Source of the DNA: a virus
DNA: 40,498 bases
Virus record (IMG/VR): IMGVR_UViG_3300037070_006168
Span: 1-40,498 of that record
Strand: one strand, 5' to 3'
The notes beneath the pieces were generated by a model that saw only the letters and a program-made list of their open reading frames with translations, ran no database searches and was not told the DNA's origin. Numbering within the stretch: position 1 is the first letter of the stretch; the number at the start of each line of letters is the position of its first letter. The translations under genes and the position numbers were made by a program. Of this stretch, positions 13,952-21,208 are shown in pieces.

Positions 13952-15513
13952 TCACAGACGCATCGAAGGCCGCGATCGAAGCGGCCGCAGCGGAGCACGA
14001 GCCGCGTTGCCGCCGCGCCGTAGAGCGCCTGCTCCGCCGCCTCGTGCGCGAGGCGGTCGCCGCGTTCGAGGACTCGACGCGCATCGTTCACGCGGCTGCG
14101 GAGGCCGACTGGACGCCACCGTCGTACCACGTCCCCGTCAGCAGCGACCTGCTCGACGAGGAGGCCGCGAACGAGCTGCTCGGCGAGACGACGAGCAAGC
14201 ACGCGGGCGCGGCGGCGCGCAGCGTCGCCGGCGACCTCGCCGTCCAGTTCGACGTATCGAGCCGGCTGCTCGAAGGCGTCATCGCCTCGCAGGCCGGCCA
14301 GAAGATCGTGACGGCGCCGAGCGACCTCGTGGAGACGATGATGGGCAGCCTTCAGACGAGCTACGACGAGGGACACTCGATCCCGCGCGCCGCTCGAGAA
14401 ATGCGCAAGGCCGGGTACGCGCAGTCGCAGAGGATGGCTGAGCGCATCGCGCGCACCGAGGTCATCAGCGCCTCGAACGCCGCGAGCCTCGCCAGCGTGC
14501 GCGCCGGCACGGACCTGAAGTACAAGAGCTGGATGGCGACGAACGACGCGCTCACCCGGCCCGAGCACGCCGAGGCCGACGGCCAAGTCGTCAAGATCGA
14601 AGCGACGTTCGACGTGGGCGGCGAAGCGCTCGACTGTCCCGGCGACGGCAGCGCGTGGAACGCGATCAACTGCCGCTGCTCGATCGGGTACCAAGACGAG
14701 CCCGGCGTGGCCGTGCTCGCGAACCGCGCAAGTAGGGTTCCCCTCGACACAGGAGGCACGAGCATGGCGACAGCAGAAGCAGAGCAGACAGACGCGCCGG
14801 TCGGCGCGGCCTGGAGCGGCGTCATTGCGCAGGAAGGCGTCGATACCGGCGACGGGCGGCGCATCGAGCGGAACGCGCTCGGCTGGCGTGCGCTGCCGTT
14901 GACGCTGATGGGCCAGACGACGACGCCCGAGTGGGGTGGGCATACGGACGCGCAGGTCTGCGGCCGCATCGATTCCATCACGCGCGAGGGTGACGACATA
15001 CTCGCCGGCGGCGTGTTCGACACCGGCACCGTCGGCGCCGACATTGAGCGCATGGTCAGGGAGCAGGTGCTACGCGGCGTGTCGGTAGACCTCGCCGTCA
15101 ACGAAGCCGAGATGATCCCCGACGAGGAAATCGAAGACCCGATGGAAGCCTGGTTCATGGGCACCTTCGTGATCCTCGACGGCACGATCCTCGGCGCGAC
15201 GGTCGTGCCGTTCCCCGCGTTCGAGAACGCCTCGATCGCCATCGTGGCGGGCGGCGCGATGCGTATCGGCAACCGCCGCTTCGAGAACATCGACGGCAAG
15301 CGCACGCTCGTCGTGAGCTTCTTCATGCCGTTCGGCGCCGAGTTCGCCGACCCGCCGCCGCCGCCCGCCGGCGAGAAGAAGCCGGCCGACGGCGAGGACG
15401 ACCCCGACCAGGGCGAGGACGACGCCGTGGAGACCGCGATGACCGCTGTCGAGAACGCCGTGGACAAGCTGCGCAGCGCGATCGACGCAGACGCAGCATC
15501 GGAGCCCAAGTGA
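13924..15513 (+). CDS. MuF-like head morphogenesis protein fused to prohead protease domain
   Basis: 529 aa from ATG 13924. Residues about 130-256 are a Phage_Mu_F-like domain: RIARTEVISASNAASLASVRAG, then KSWMATNDALTRPEH and NCRCSIGY. Residues about 297-445 look like the actinobacteriophage capsid maturation protease: SGVIAQEGVDTGDGRRI, His340 in WGGHTDAQ and Ser387 in RGVSVDLAV as likely catalytic pair. The C-terminus is a Pro/Asp/Glu-rich helical tail that could act as scaffold. There is no stop between the domains, yet a strong ribosome site (AGGAGG 14751-14756) precedes ATG 14764 (residue 281), so the protease may also be made alone. MuF proteins enter the head with DNA; the protease cleaves the capsid delta domain. 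Confidence 0.85.
   Translation: MRPALTPSVVTDASKAAIEAAAAEHEPRCRRAVERLLRRLVREAVAAFEDSTRIVHAAAEADWTPPSYHVPVSSDLLDEEAANELLGETTSKHAGAAARSVAGDLAVQFDVSSRLLEGVIASQAGQKIVTAPSDLVETMMGSLQTSYDEGHSIPRAAREMRKAGYAQSQRMAERIARTEVISASNAASLASVRAGTDLKYKSWMATNDALTRPEHAEADGQVVKIEATFDVGGEALDCPGDGSAWNAINCRCSIGYQDEPGVAVLANRASRVPLDTGGTSMATAEAEQTDAPVGAAWSGVIAQEGVDTGDGRRIERNALGWRALPLTLMGQTTTPEWGGHTDAQVCGRIDSITREGDDILAGGVFDTGTVGADIERMVREQVLRGVSVDLAVNEAEMIPDEEIEDPMEAWFMGTFVILDGTILGATVVPFPAFENASIAIVAGGAMRIGNRRFENIDGKRTLVVSFFMPFGAEFADPPPPPAGEKKPADGEDDPDQGEDDAVETAMTAVENAVDKLRSAIDADAASEPK
14751..14766 (+). promoter_or_regulatory. Internal ribosome-binding site and start for the protease domain
   Basis: AGGAGG (14751-14756) is followed after 7 nt by ATG 14764, in frame with the surrounding fusion gene. 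It precedes MATAEAEQTDAPVG and matches the expected protease N-terminus. A TAGGGT hexamer lies at 14733-14738. A separate 249-aa protease from this start is likely. Confidence 0.6.
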
Positions 15514-16124
15514 CCATCACCGCGTTCAAGAACCCGAATCTCGAGGGACCGACTCCGCTCACGATCGACGGCGACGTGGTGTACGGCCACTACGCCGCGT
15601 GGGGCACGGAGCACATCGGCGCCGCCGGCGTCACACCGCCCAGAGGCGGCACGCACCGCTACTTCCACCTCGGCGCGTACGACCTCGACGGCAAGGAGAT
15701 CGACGTTGGGTGCATCACGATGCGCACCGGCCACGCCGGCCTGCGCCTCGCGGCCGACGACGCGCGGAAGCATTACGAGGACACCGGCACCGTCGCCGCG
15801 TACGTCCGCGCGGGCGACGACGAGCATGGCGGCTGGTTCTGCGGCCGGCTCGCGAAGAACCTCGACGACGCGCGTATCGAAGAGCTGCGCGGCGCGAAGG
15901 TCAGCGGCGACTGGCGCGGCATCAACGGCAGGCGCGAGCTGATCGGCATCCTCGCGGTCTGCACGCCGGGCTTCCCGATCCCCCGGCCGCGCGCGCTGAT
16001 CGCTGCGGGGCAGCGCGAACCGCTCGCGCTCGTCGCGTGCGGCATCGTCAGGGGCGACGACGCTCGGCTCCGTCTGCGCGCTCGCTTGGCGCGAGGAAGG
16101 CTTCGCGCTAGACTCGCCGAATGA
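15510..16124 (+). CDS. C-terminal half of capsid maturation protease-like protein
   Basis: 204 aa from GTG 15510 (GTGA overlap). The sequence VVYGHYAAWGTEHIGAAGV, then CITMRTGHAGLRLAADDA, KHYEDTGTVAAYVRAGDDE and VSGDWRGING resembles a conserved segment that, as I recall it, forms the second half of the capsid maturation protease in many actinobacteriophages. Here that region is a separate gene, while the catalytic half is fused to MuF just upstream. The Arg-rich C-terminus (RLRLRARLARGRLRARLAE) is unusual. It is inferred to work with the protease in head maturation. Confidence 0.68.
   Translation: MTITAFKNPNLEGPTPLTIDGDVVYGHYAAWGTEHIGAAGVTPPRGGTHRYFHLGAYDLDGKEIDVGCITMRTGHAGLRLAADDARKHYEDTGTVAAYVRAGDDEHGGWFCGRLAKNLDDARIEELRGAKVSGDWRGINGRRELIGILAVCTPGFPIPRPRALIAAGQREPLALVACGIVRGDDARLRLRARLARGRLRARLAE
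16086..16114 (+). promoter_or_regulatory. Sigma70-like promoter with leaderless start
   Basis: TTGGCG (16086-16091) and TAGACT (16109-16114) are separated by 17 bp, the best -35/-10 pair seen in the window. Six nt after the -10 is ATG 16121, so the mRNA would be leaderless. It lies inside the end of the previous gene. Confidence 0.55.
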
Positions 16125-16300
16125 TCAAGACTCAGCGGGACGCAGAGAAGCACGAGGCGCGGCAGCAGGCCGAGATTCGGATGCTGCGACGCGCGTTGAA
16201 CGCGGCGCTTGACCGCGTGGACGAGTTGGAGCGGGAATGCGCGTCGGCGTGGGACGCGGTACGCGAGAGCGGGGCGCAACCGGCCGGCGAAGTAGCCTGA
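16121..16300 (+). CDS. Small coiled-coil protein (59 aa)
   Basis: ATG 16121 overlaps the previous stop (ATGA). The product is one long charged helix (EKHEARQQAEIRMLRRALNA, then ALDRVDELERE), a likely coiled coil. It may start from its own leaderless promoter. Function is unknown; small coiled-coil proteins near the capsid gene could be scaffold-like, but that is a guess. Confidence 0.6.
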   Translation: MIKTQRDAEKHEARQQAEIRMLRRALNAALDRVDELERECASAWDAVRESGAQPAGEVA

Positions 16301-16304
16301 CCGT

Positions 16305-16373
16305 ATGGGGCGAGGCGCGGCGATGACGAGCACCGTGCACTGCGCTTCTCGCCGGCCTCGCCTCTCGCCGTGA
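16305..16373 (+). CDS. Possible 22-residue leader ORF
   Basis: TAGCCT at 16293-16298 is followed by 6 nt and ATG 16305. The frame ends in a TGA that overlaps the GTG start of the glycosyltransferase (GTGA, 16370). It would place a coupled ribosome at that GTG, which lacks a Shine-Dalgarno. The peptide is basic and has no recognisable features. The evidence is positional only. Confidence 0.25.
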   Translation: MGRGAAMTSTVHCASRRPRLSP

Positions 16374-17074
16374 CGCGCGAAACGCGCCGCGCCGCGCCGC
16401 CGCCGCCGGTCAGCCTGAGCGTCGCGATCCAGACGCACCCGGCGCGGCCCGAACTCGCCGGCCGTCTGCTACGCGAGCTGCGCGACGTGCGCGCGGAGAA
16501 CAAGCGCATCACGACGCTCGTCGAGGTCGTGAGCGACCCGGACCCGAGCGGGCCACGCAACCCCTGGCGCACCGCCCGGCTCTGCTGGGAACGCACACCG
16601 CCCGACTGCACGCACCGGCTCGTGCTGCAGGACGACGTGATCCCCTGCCGCCGCTTCCTGTTCCACGCGCGGCTCGCGCTCGCCGCGAAGCCCGACCGCA
16701 TCACGACGTTCTACCTCGGCCAGTACCCCGTCACGACGTACCGGGACATGCTGATCGCGTCGATGCGCTGCGCGGCGTGGGTGCGCGGCTCGCCGGCCTC
16801 GTTCGTGCCGGCTCTCGCCTTGGCGATCCCCGCGCCGCTCGTCGCCTCTCTCGCCGAGTTTCACGACGGCACGGAGCCGATCGCGGATGACGAGGTGTAC
16901 GGCCGCTGGTGCCGCGCCGAGGGCTACCCCTGGTTCGCGACGATCCCGAGCCTCGTGAATCACGACGATGACGCGCCGAGCCTGATGCGTGACCCGTACG
17001 CGCGCGGCAGCCGCACCGCGTCGTGCTGGATCGGTAATACCGACCCTCACTTGATTGACTGGACGCGCGACTAA
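16370..17074 (+). CDS. Glycosyltransferase-like protein in the head module
   Basis: 234 aa from GTG 16370. SLSVAIQTHPARPELAGRLL resembles a GT-A start, HRLVLQDDVIPCRRFL carries a DxD-like Gln-Asp-Asp, and PIADDEVYGRWC is a plausible acidic catalytic region, followed by PSLVNHDDDAPSLM. This layout (short GT-A core with 'VNHxxxxSL' near the end) is seen in phage and bacterial GT25/GT2-like enzymes. It lies between the protease and capsid genes, away from the modification operon, so it may glycosylate a virion protein, or it may belong to the DNA pathway. Confidence 0.65.
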   Translation: MTRETRRAAPPPPVSLSVAIQTHPARPELAGRLLRELRDVRAENKRITTLVEVVSDPDPSGPRNPWRTARLCWERTPPDCTHRLVLQDDVIPCRRFLFHARLALAAKPDRITTFYLGQYPVTTYRDMLIASMRCAAWVRGSPASFVPALALAIPAPLVASLAEFHDGTEPIADDEVYGRWCRAEGYPWFATIPSLVNHDDDAPSLMRDPYARGSRTASCWIGNTDPHLIDWTRD

Positions 17075-17085
17075 CGTGGACCGTG

Positions 17086-17112
17086 CGGCCGGCCGCTGAG
17101 CGCGGCCGGCCG
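17086..17112. terminator. 11-bp hairpin between convergent genes
   Basis: CGGCCGGCCGC (17086-17096) pairs exactly with GCGGCCGGCCG (17102-17112) around a 5-nt loop. It is placed between the plus-strand gene ending at 17074 and the minus-strand gene ending at 17135, so it can serve both strands. Confidence 0.7.
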
Positions 17113-17134
17113 GTCGAGCGGGTCGAGTGGGGGG

Positions 17135-17608
17135 CTAGTGGCAGATGCGGATCGCGCGGCTCTTCGCCGAGTCGCTCACGTTGCTGAGTGTTTCCAGCGG
17201 CTCGCGGTGCATGTCCCGCGCGAAGTCGGTGATGCTCGTATGCCGATGCCCCTTGAGGTACAGCGTGAACGAGTCACTGACCTTCGACTGCGCGACCCAC
17301 CACGAGTGGATCGCGCGGCGGCAGCTCGGCGCCTGCGGCCTTGCGATCTTCGCGACCGCGCGATCGAAGCCGTGATCGCCGGGCTTCGAGACGATGCCGA
17401 GGAAGCCGGTCACGACGCACTCCCCGATCTTCTGATCGTCCTTGTGGAATGCGTCGAGGCAACGTGGGCCGATCGGATCAATGATCTTGCTGAGTCGGTT
17501 GTCGCGCTGCTGGAGCCAGAGCGCGAAGCTCGGCGGCGACGCGGCGGCGCCGGCGGGCAGGGCGAGCGCCGCGACGAGTGCGGCGGCGATGAGGGTCGAG
17601 CGGATCAT
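17135..17608 (-). CDS. Secreted four-cysteine hypothetical protein
   Basis: 157 aa. The start is the ATG complementary to 17606-17608 (AAAGG upstream, ATGA overlap with the preceding gene); the longer frame to 17749 is rejected. The N-terminus is a clear signal peptide (MIRSTLIAAALVAALALPAG, then AAASPPS) with likely cleavage near residue 24. The mature part has four cysteines (about 50, 64, 96 and 156) that could form two disulfides, and two tryptophans. Export from the infected cell or to its envelope is implied. A role in host surface change or superinfection exclusion is inference; no family was recognised. Confidence 0.7.
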   Translation of the reverse strand: MIRSTLIAAALVAALALPAGAAASPPSFALWLQQRDNRLSKIIDPIGPRCLDAFHKDDQKIGECVVTGFLGIVSKPGDHGFDRAVAKIARPQAPSCRRAIHSWWVAQSKVSDSFTLYLKGHRHTSITDFARDMHREPLETLSNVSDSAKSRAIRICH

Positions 17609-17805
17609 GCTGTGCCTTTCGAGGGTCGAGCGGTTCCGAAGATGTGCTCCGGTTGGGTGGGGGTGGCGCAGTCGTGCGCGTGGGCGAGGATGACGTGACC
17701 GTTGAGCCGCTCGATGGTCGTGACCATGCGCGTGCCGACCTCGATCCACTGCCCGCAGCGGTAGCAGCGGGCCTTGACGAAGCAGGTGTGCTCGGTCGCG
17801 CTCAC
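17605..17805 (-). CDS. Small zinc-ribbon-like protein, minus strand
   Basis: 66 aa. GTG complementary to 17803-17805 overlaps the stop of the upstream minus-strand gene (GTGA) and is preferred over the longer frame. CFVKARCYRCGQWIEVG and HAHDC give four Cys and two His suitable for a zinc site. Function unknown. Confidence 0.6.
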   Translation of the reverse strand: MSATEHTCFVKARCYRCGQWIEVGTRMVTTIERLNGHVILAHAHDCATPTQPEHIFGTARPSKGTA

Positions 17806-18020
17806 GAGGCGTCCTGCGGCTCGGGCGCGAGCGCGACGAGCGCGTACGCGGGCCACGAGCCGCGCTTGCCGCTGTCCCAGACGACGAACACGCGGGCGGT
17901 CGCGTGATGACCGCCGAGGCGCCTCGTGACGGTGCCCGTCTCGCCGCCGCTGTGCAGACGGACGCGCATGCCGGGCTGAAGAAGCTCCGTCTCAGGCGCC
18001 CTCCGTGTCGTAGATGGCAT
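17802..18020 (-). CDS. Small beta-barrel-like protein, minus strand
   Basis: 72 aa from the ATG complementary to 18018-18020, overlapping the preceding gene by 29 nt; an internal ATG at 17969 would give a shorter form. The pattern GMRVRLHSGGETGTVTRRLG ... VFVVWDSGKRGSW resembles SH3/KOW-type small barrels with a GTV turn and a VxWDxG strand. Such folds often bind nucleic acid or protein. Family membership is a guess. Confidence 0.55.
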   Translation of the reverse strand: MPSTTRRAPETELLQPGMRVRLHSGGETGTVTRRLGGHHATARVFVVWDSGKRGSWPAYALVALAPEPQDAS

Positions 18021-18375
18021 CGGCGTCGCTGATCACGAGGTCGGGCCGGCCGAGGTCGAGGCAGCGCGCGTTGTGCCGCTCGCGCGAGTCGTAGTCGAGC
18101 CCGCGAGCGTCACGCCGATTGAGGGACTTCATCCAACGGTCGAACGCGGCGCCCGGCAGGTCACGGATGCCGACGTTGGCGGAGCACTCGACGGCCTCGG
18201 CGAGGTCGCTCGTGGCCCACGGCTCGGTGCGCTTGTCGAACTCGGCGCAAATCTCGCGGGTGATGCGGATCGCGTCGGTCGGCCACGTGGCGCCGCAGTT
18301 GCTGCAGACGCGCCGGCCGTTGATGGTGTCGCCGTGCTTGCTGTAGTCGCAGAAGGTGCAGGTGGCGCGGGTCAT
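17992..18375 (-). CDS. Zinc-ribbon hypothetical protein, minus strand
   Basis: 127 aa; ATG complementary to 18373-18375 with GAGAGG upstream. The longer frame to 18405 is less likely. CTFCDYS (Cys6, Cys9) and CSNCG (Cys24, Cys27) form a four-cysteine zinc ribbon. The remaining 95 residues are helical and acidic with no recognised domain. It is the first gene of a four-gene minus-strand operon driven from the element at 18409-18432. Confidence 0.65.
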   Translation of the reverse strand: MTRATCTFCDYSKHGDTINGRRVCSNCGATWPTDAIRITREICAEFDKRTEPWATSDLAEAVECSANVGIRDLPGAAFDRWMKSLNRRDARGLDYDSRERHNARCLDLGRPDLVISDADAIYDTEGA

Positions 18376-18408
18376 CGGGTGCCTCTCGGTTGGGAAACTA
18401 AACATCGA

Positions 18409-18432
18409 CGCTAGGATAGCGCGTTTCCCGCG
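18409..18432 (-). promoter_or_regulatory. Minus-strand promoter-like element (copy 2 of 2)
   Basis: On the minus strand it reads CGCGGGAAACGCGC then TATCCTAGCG. It is identical to 10577-10600 at 22 of 24 positions. TATCCT fits the -10 pattern. It lies 34 nt before the first gene of the minus-strand operon. Confidence 0.6.
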
Positions 18433-18474
18433 CTCGCGCGGCGCGACGTTGAAGAGTGGCGCCGGCGGGTGCGC

Positions 18475-18480
18475 TACGGT
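18475..18480 (+). promoter_or_regulatory. Weak -10 candidate for the capsid gene
   Basis: TACGGT fits TAnnnT, but the nearest -35 candidate TTGAAG (18449-18454) is 20 bp away, too far for a standard promoter. It would leave a 5' leader of about 90 nt before the capsid ATG. No gene was found in 18433-18576. Confidence 0.3.
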
Positions 18481-18576
18481 TCTTCCCGATCGAGCGCCGG
18501 CAGAGCCGACTCAGCGCACCGAGAGACGTAGCTCCTCGGGTCACGATTCCTGTTCGACGACCCTGGAGGACACGTC

Positions 18577-20298
18577 ATGGCTGACGAGGTAATCACGAAG
18601 CTGGAGCCGCTCGACTACCCCGAAGACCTGACCGGGCTGAGCGACGAGGAGCTAGAAGCTGCCGTCGCAGAGTGCCTGGAGCGCAGCGAGTACCTCGCTG
18701 ACGAGAAGAACCTCGCTGACCTCTCGACCGAGGAAGCGACCGAGCTGATCGAGAACGCTGTCGTGACGGGCGAGGCGCTGGACGCCGAGGTCGCGAAGCG
18801 CGAAGAGGCGAAGGCCGAGCAGGACCAGATTCTCGAGGCGGCGCGGGCGCGGCTCGCGAAGCGGCTGGCGCCCGAGGACGAGGACGATCCCGAGAAGGAC
18901 GGCGAGGCCGACGACGACCCCGAGGCCGAGGGCGACGCGAAGACGCCGGAGGGTGACGCGGACGAGGCCGACGACGACGACGACGAGATGGACGAGGCCG
19001 AGCCCGCGCGTGAGCGCGAGCTGGAGCCGGCCCTCTCGGCGGCGAAGCCGAATCGCGCGATGCGGCGCTCGAAGAAGCACGAGCCGCTCGACGCGAAGCC
19101 GCGCGGACAGAAGATGATCGCGCTCGCCGACATGCCCGGCGCGTTCGCGGCAGGCGAGGCGATCAACATGCGTCAGGCGGCGGAACTCGTCGCCGAGCGC
19201 TGGAACCGGTCGCACGTCGTGGACGGCCCGAAGCAGGACGTTCCGCTGATGCGGTTCTCGATCGACACGCCGCCCGAGCGGATGCTCGGCGAGGACGCGA
19301 ACGAGAACGGCCGCAAGATCTACGACGCGATCGGCGAGGAAGCGCTCGTCGCGTCGGGCGGTATCTGCGCGCCGCCCGAGCCGTACTACGACCTGCAGGT
19401 ACTCGCCGGCGCGCAGACGCCGGTCGTGGACTCCATCCCGCGCTTCGGCGCGGCTCGCGGCGGCATTCTCTGGATGACGCCGGCGACGCTCGCTTCGATC
19501 ACGACCGGCGTCGGCGTGATCACCGAGGCGAACGACACGCTGGGCGGCACGAACGCGACGAAGACGTGCCAGGTCATCCCCTGCCCGGCGCAGAACACCG
19601 CCGTCATCGACGCGATCTACCACTGCCTCTCGACGGGCAACATGGGCGCCCGGACGTACCCCGAGTTCGTGCAGCACTTCACGCAGCTCACGATGGCCGC
19701 GTTCGCGCGAGTCAGGGAGACGAAGGCGCTCGACGCGCTCAAGGCAGGCTCCACGCAGGTCACGCAGGCCACGGTCGGCGGCGCCGCTCCGACGATCCTC
19801 GGCGGCATCCTGCAGGCCGCTGAGGGCATGAGGAGCCGTCACCGGATGGTGGACACCGCCGTCCTGCGCGCATGGTTCCCGACCTGGGCGCTCGGCCTGC
19901 TCGCGGAGGACTTCATCCGCCGGCCGTACGACCGCATGGAGGCGCTCGACCAGGGCTACAAGGCGTACGTCACCGCGAAGCTCCGCGCCTGCCAGATCGC
20001 GCCGACGTTCTACGTGGACACGGAGACGGCCGGCGGCATGATCTTCGGCACGCAGACCGCTGCCGCGCTGCTGCCGTTCCCCTCGACGGTCAAGTGGTTC
20101 CTCGCTCCCGAGGGCACGTTCATCCGCCTCGACGGCGGCACGCTCGACCTCGGCATGGTCAGGGACTCCGTGCTGAACGCGACGAACGACTTCCAGATGT
20201 TCGGCGAGGTCTTCGAGACGTACGCGAAGGTCGGCATCGAGTCGCTCGAAATCACGACCACGACCGCCGGCACCGGCGTCGTCACGGCGCCTGCCTGA
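18577..20298 (+). CDS. HK97-fold major capsid protein with N-terminal scaffold (delta) domain
   Basis: 573 aa, with GGAGG before ATG 18577. Residues 1-98 are helical and charged, and 100-142 form a very acidic stretch (DEDDPEKDGEADDD...), followed by a basic segment (NRAMRRSKKHE): the expected delta/scaffold domain removed by the protease. The HK97-like shell domain then follows, with VDSIPRFGAARGGILWMTPA, later FPTWALGLLAEDFIRRPYD and TVKWFLAPEGTFIRLDGG. The upstream protease and portal support this. It forms the hexamers (and possibly all capsomers) of the head. Confidence 0.9.
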   Translation: MADEVITKLEPLDYPEDLTGLSDEELEAAVAECLERSEYLADEKNLADLSTEEATELIENAVVTGEALDAEVAKREEAKAEQDQILEAARARLAKRLAPEDEDDPEKDGEADDDPEAEGDAKTPEGDADEADDDDDEMDEAEPARERELEPALSAAKPNRAMRRSKKHEPLDAKPRGQKMIALADMPGAFAAGEAINMRQAAELVAERWNRSHVVDGPKQDVPLMRFSIDTPPERMLGEDANENGRKIYDAIGEEALVASGGICAPPEPYYDLQVLAGAQTPVVDSIPRFGAARGGILWMTPATLASITTGVGVITEANDTLGGTNATKTCQVIPCPAQNTAVIDAIYHCLSTGNMGARTYPEFVQHFTQLTMAAFARVRETKALDALKAGSTQVTQATVGGAAPTILGGILQAAEGMRSRHRMVDTAVLRAWFPTWALGLLAEDFIRRPYDRMEALDQGYKAYVTAKLRACQIAPTFYVDTETAGGMIFGTQTAAALLPFPSTVKWFLAPEGTFIRLDGGTLDLGMVRDSVLNATNDFQMFGEVFETYAKVGIESLEITTTTAGTGVVTAPA

Positions 20299-20334
20299 GT
20301 CAGCGAGTAGTCGAGCGTCGGAGAGGAGTGATAG

Positions 20335-21189
20335 GTGGCTAGCCCAACATACGCGGCGCCCGTCTCGATTGACGGGCCACCGCCCTCCCCTCCGGCGCTC
20401 ACGCTCGTCGGCGCTGCGCGCGTCGTCTCGGACGCCGGCGACCGCTGGATCAACGGCGCCGGCATCTGGCCGTACCCGCGCGACCTGCCCGACCGCTTCG
20501 ACCCCTGCCAGCCGGCAGGGTCAGCGGGCCACGCGAAGGACGCCGGCACGCCGGCCGTCCCCGAGGTGTTCGGCTCGTTCACCGTCGTCGAGGGCATCAC
20601 CTGCACGACGCGCTCGGTGCGCGACCCGGCCGAGTGGCAGGCTCGGGCGCAGAAAGCGCTCGAAGCGTACGAGCACTGGACGATCGAGAACGAGTTCTGG
20701 ACGGGCGCTCTCAAGCCCGACAACACGCACCTCGCCGAGTCGCCCGCCGCCGTGATGGTGCAGGCCGCGACGACGAACCCGCGCCACGGCCTCGCGCTGC
20801 TCGAACAGGCGATCGCCGACAAGGGCGGCAGCGGCGTGATCCACCTACGACCCGCCGTGTTCTCGCTGCTCGACCACACAGACCTGAGCGTCAACGCCGG
20901 CGTCGCGAAGACGCAGCTCGGCACGAAGGTCGTGCCCGGCGTCGGCTACCCCGGCACGAGCCCGGCGCAAGCAGCTCTCGCGACGACCGTCGAGTGGGCG
21001 TACGCAACCGGCAGCGTCGAGCTGCGCCGCAGCGAGGTCTTCATCGTGCCCGGCTCGATCGTGGAAGCGACCGACCGCGCACAGAACGTCACGACGTTCC
21101 GGGCCGAGCGTCACGTGCTCATCGTCTGGGACACCCGAATCCATGCGGCCGTCAAGATCGACCGCGCATTCACCGGATACGCGAGCTAG
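20335..21189 (+). CDS. Second capsid-like protein (putative pentamer protein)
   Basis: 284 aa from GTG 20335, with GAGAGGAG upstream. It starts with a Pro-rich arm and contains PAEWQARAQKALEAYEHWTI, ENEFWTGAL, then GSGVIHLRPAVFSLL, TKVVPGVGYPG and NVTTFRAERHVLIVWDTRIHAAVKID. From memory, these blocks are seen in an actinobacteriophage protein encoded right after the major capsid gene and sometimes called the capsid pentamer protein; it is encapsulin/HK97-like. If so, hexamers and pentamers here use different proteins. A head-completion protein is the alternative. Confidence 0.6.
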   Translation: MASPTYAAPVSIDGPPPSPPALTLVGAARVVSDAGDRWINGAGIWPYPRDLPDRFDPCQPAGSAGHAKDAGTPAVPEVFGSFTVVEGITCTTRSVRDPAEWQARAQKALEAYEHWTIENEFWTGALKPDNTHLAESPAAVMVQAATTNPRHGLALLEQAIADKGGSGVIHLRPAVFSLLDHTDLSVNAGVAKTQLGTKVVPGVGYPGTSPAQAALATTVEWAYATGSVELRRSEVFIVPGSIVEATDRAQNVTTFRAERHVLIVWDTRIHAAVKIDRAFTGYAS

Positions 21190-21208
21190 AAGGAGAGGAG
21201 CGGAGCAG

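Noticed and set aside
18433-18576. Small gene between the minus-strand operon and the capsid gene
   Set aside because: No frame with a start, ribosome site and sensible length was seen; it looks like a promoter and leader region.
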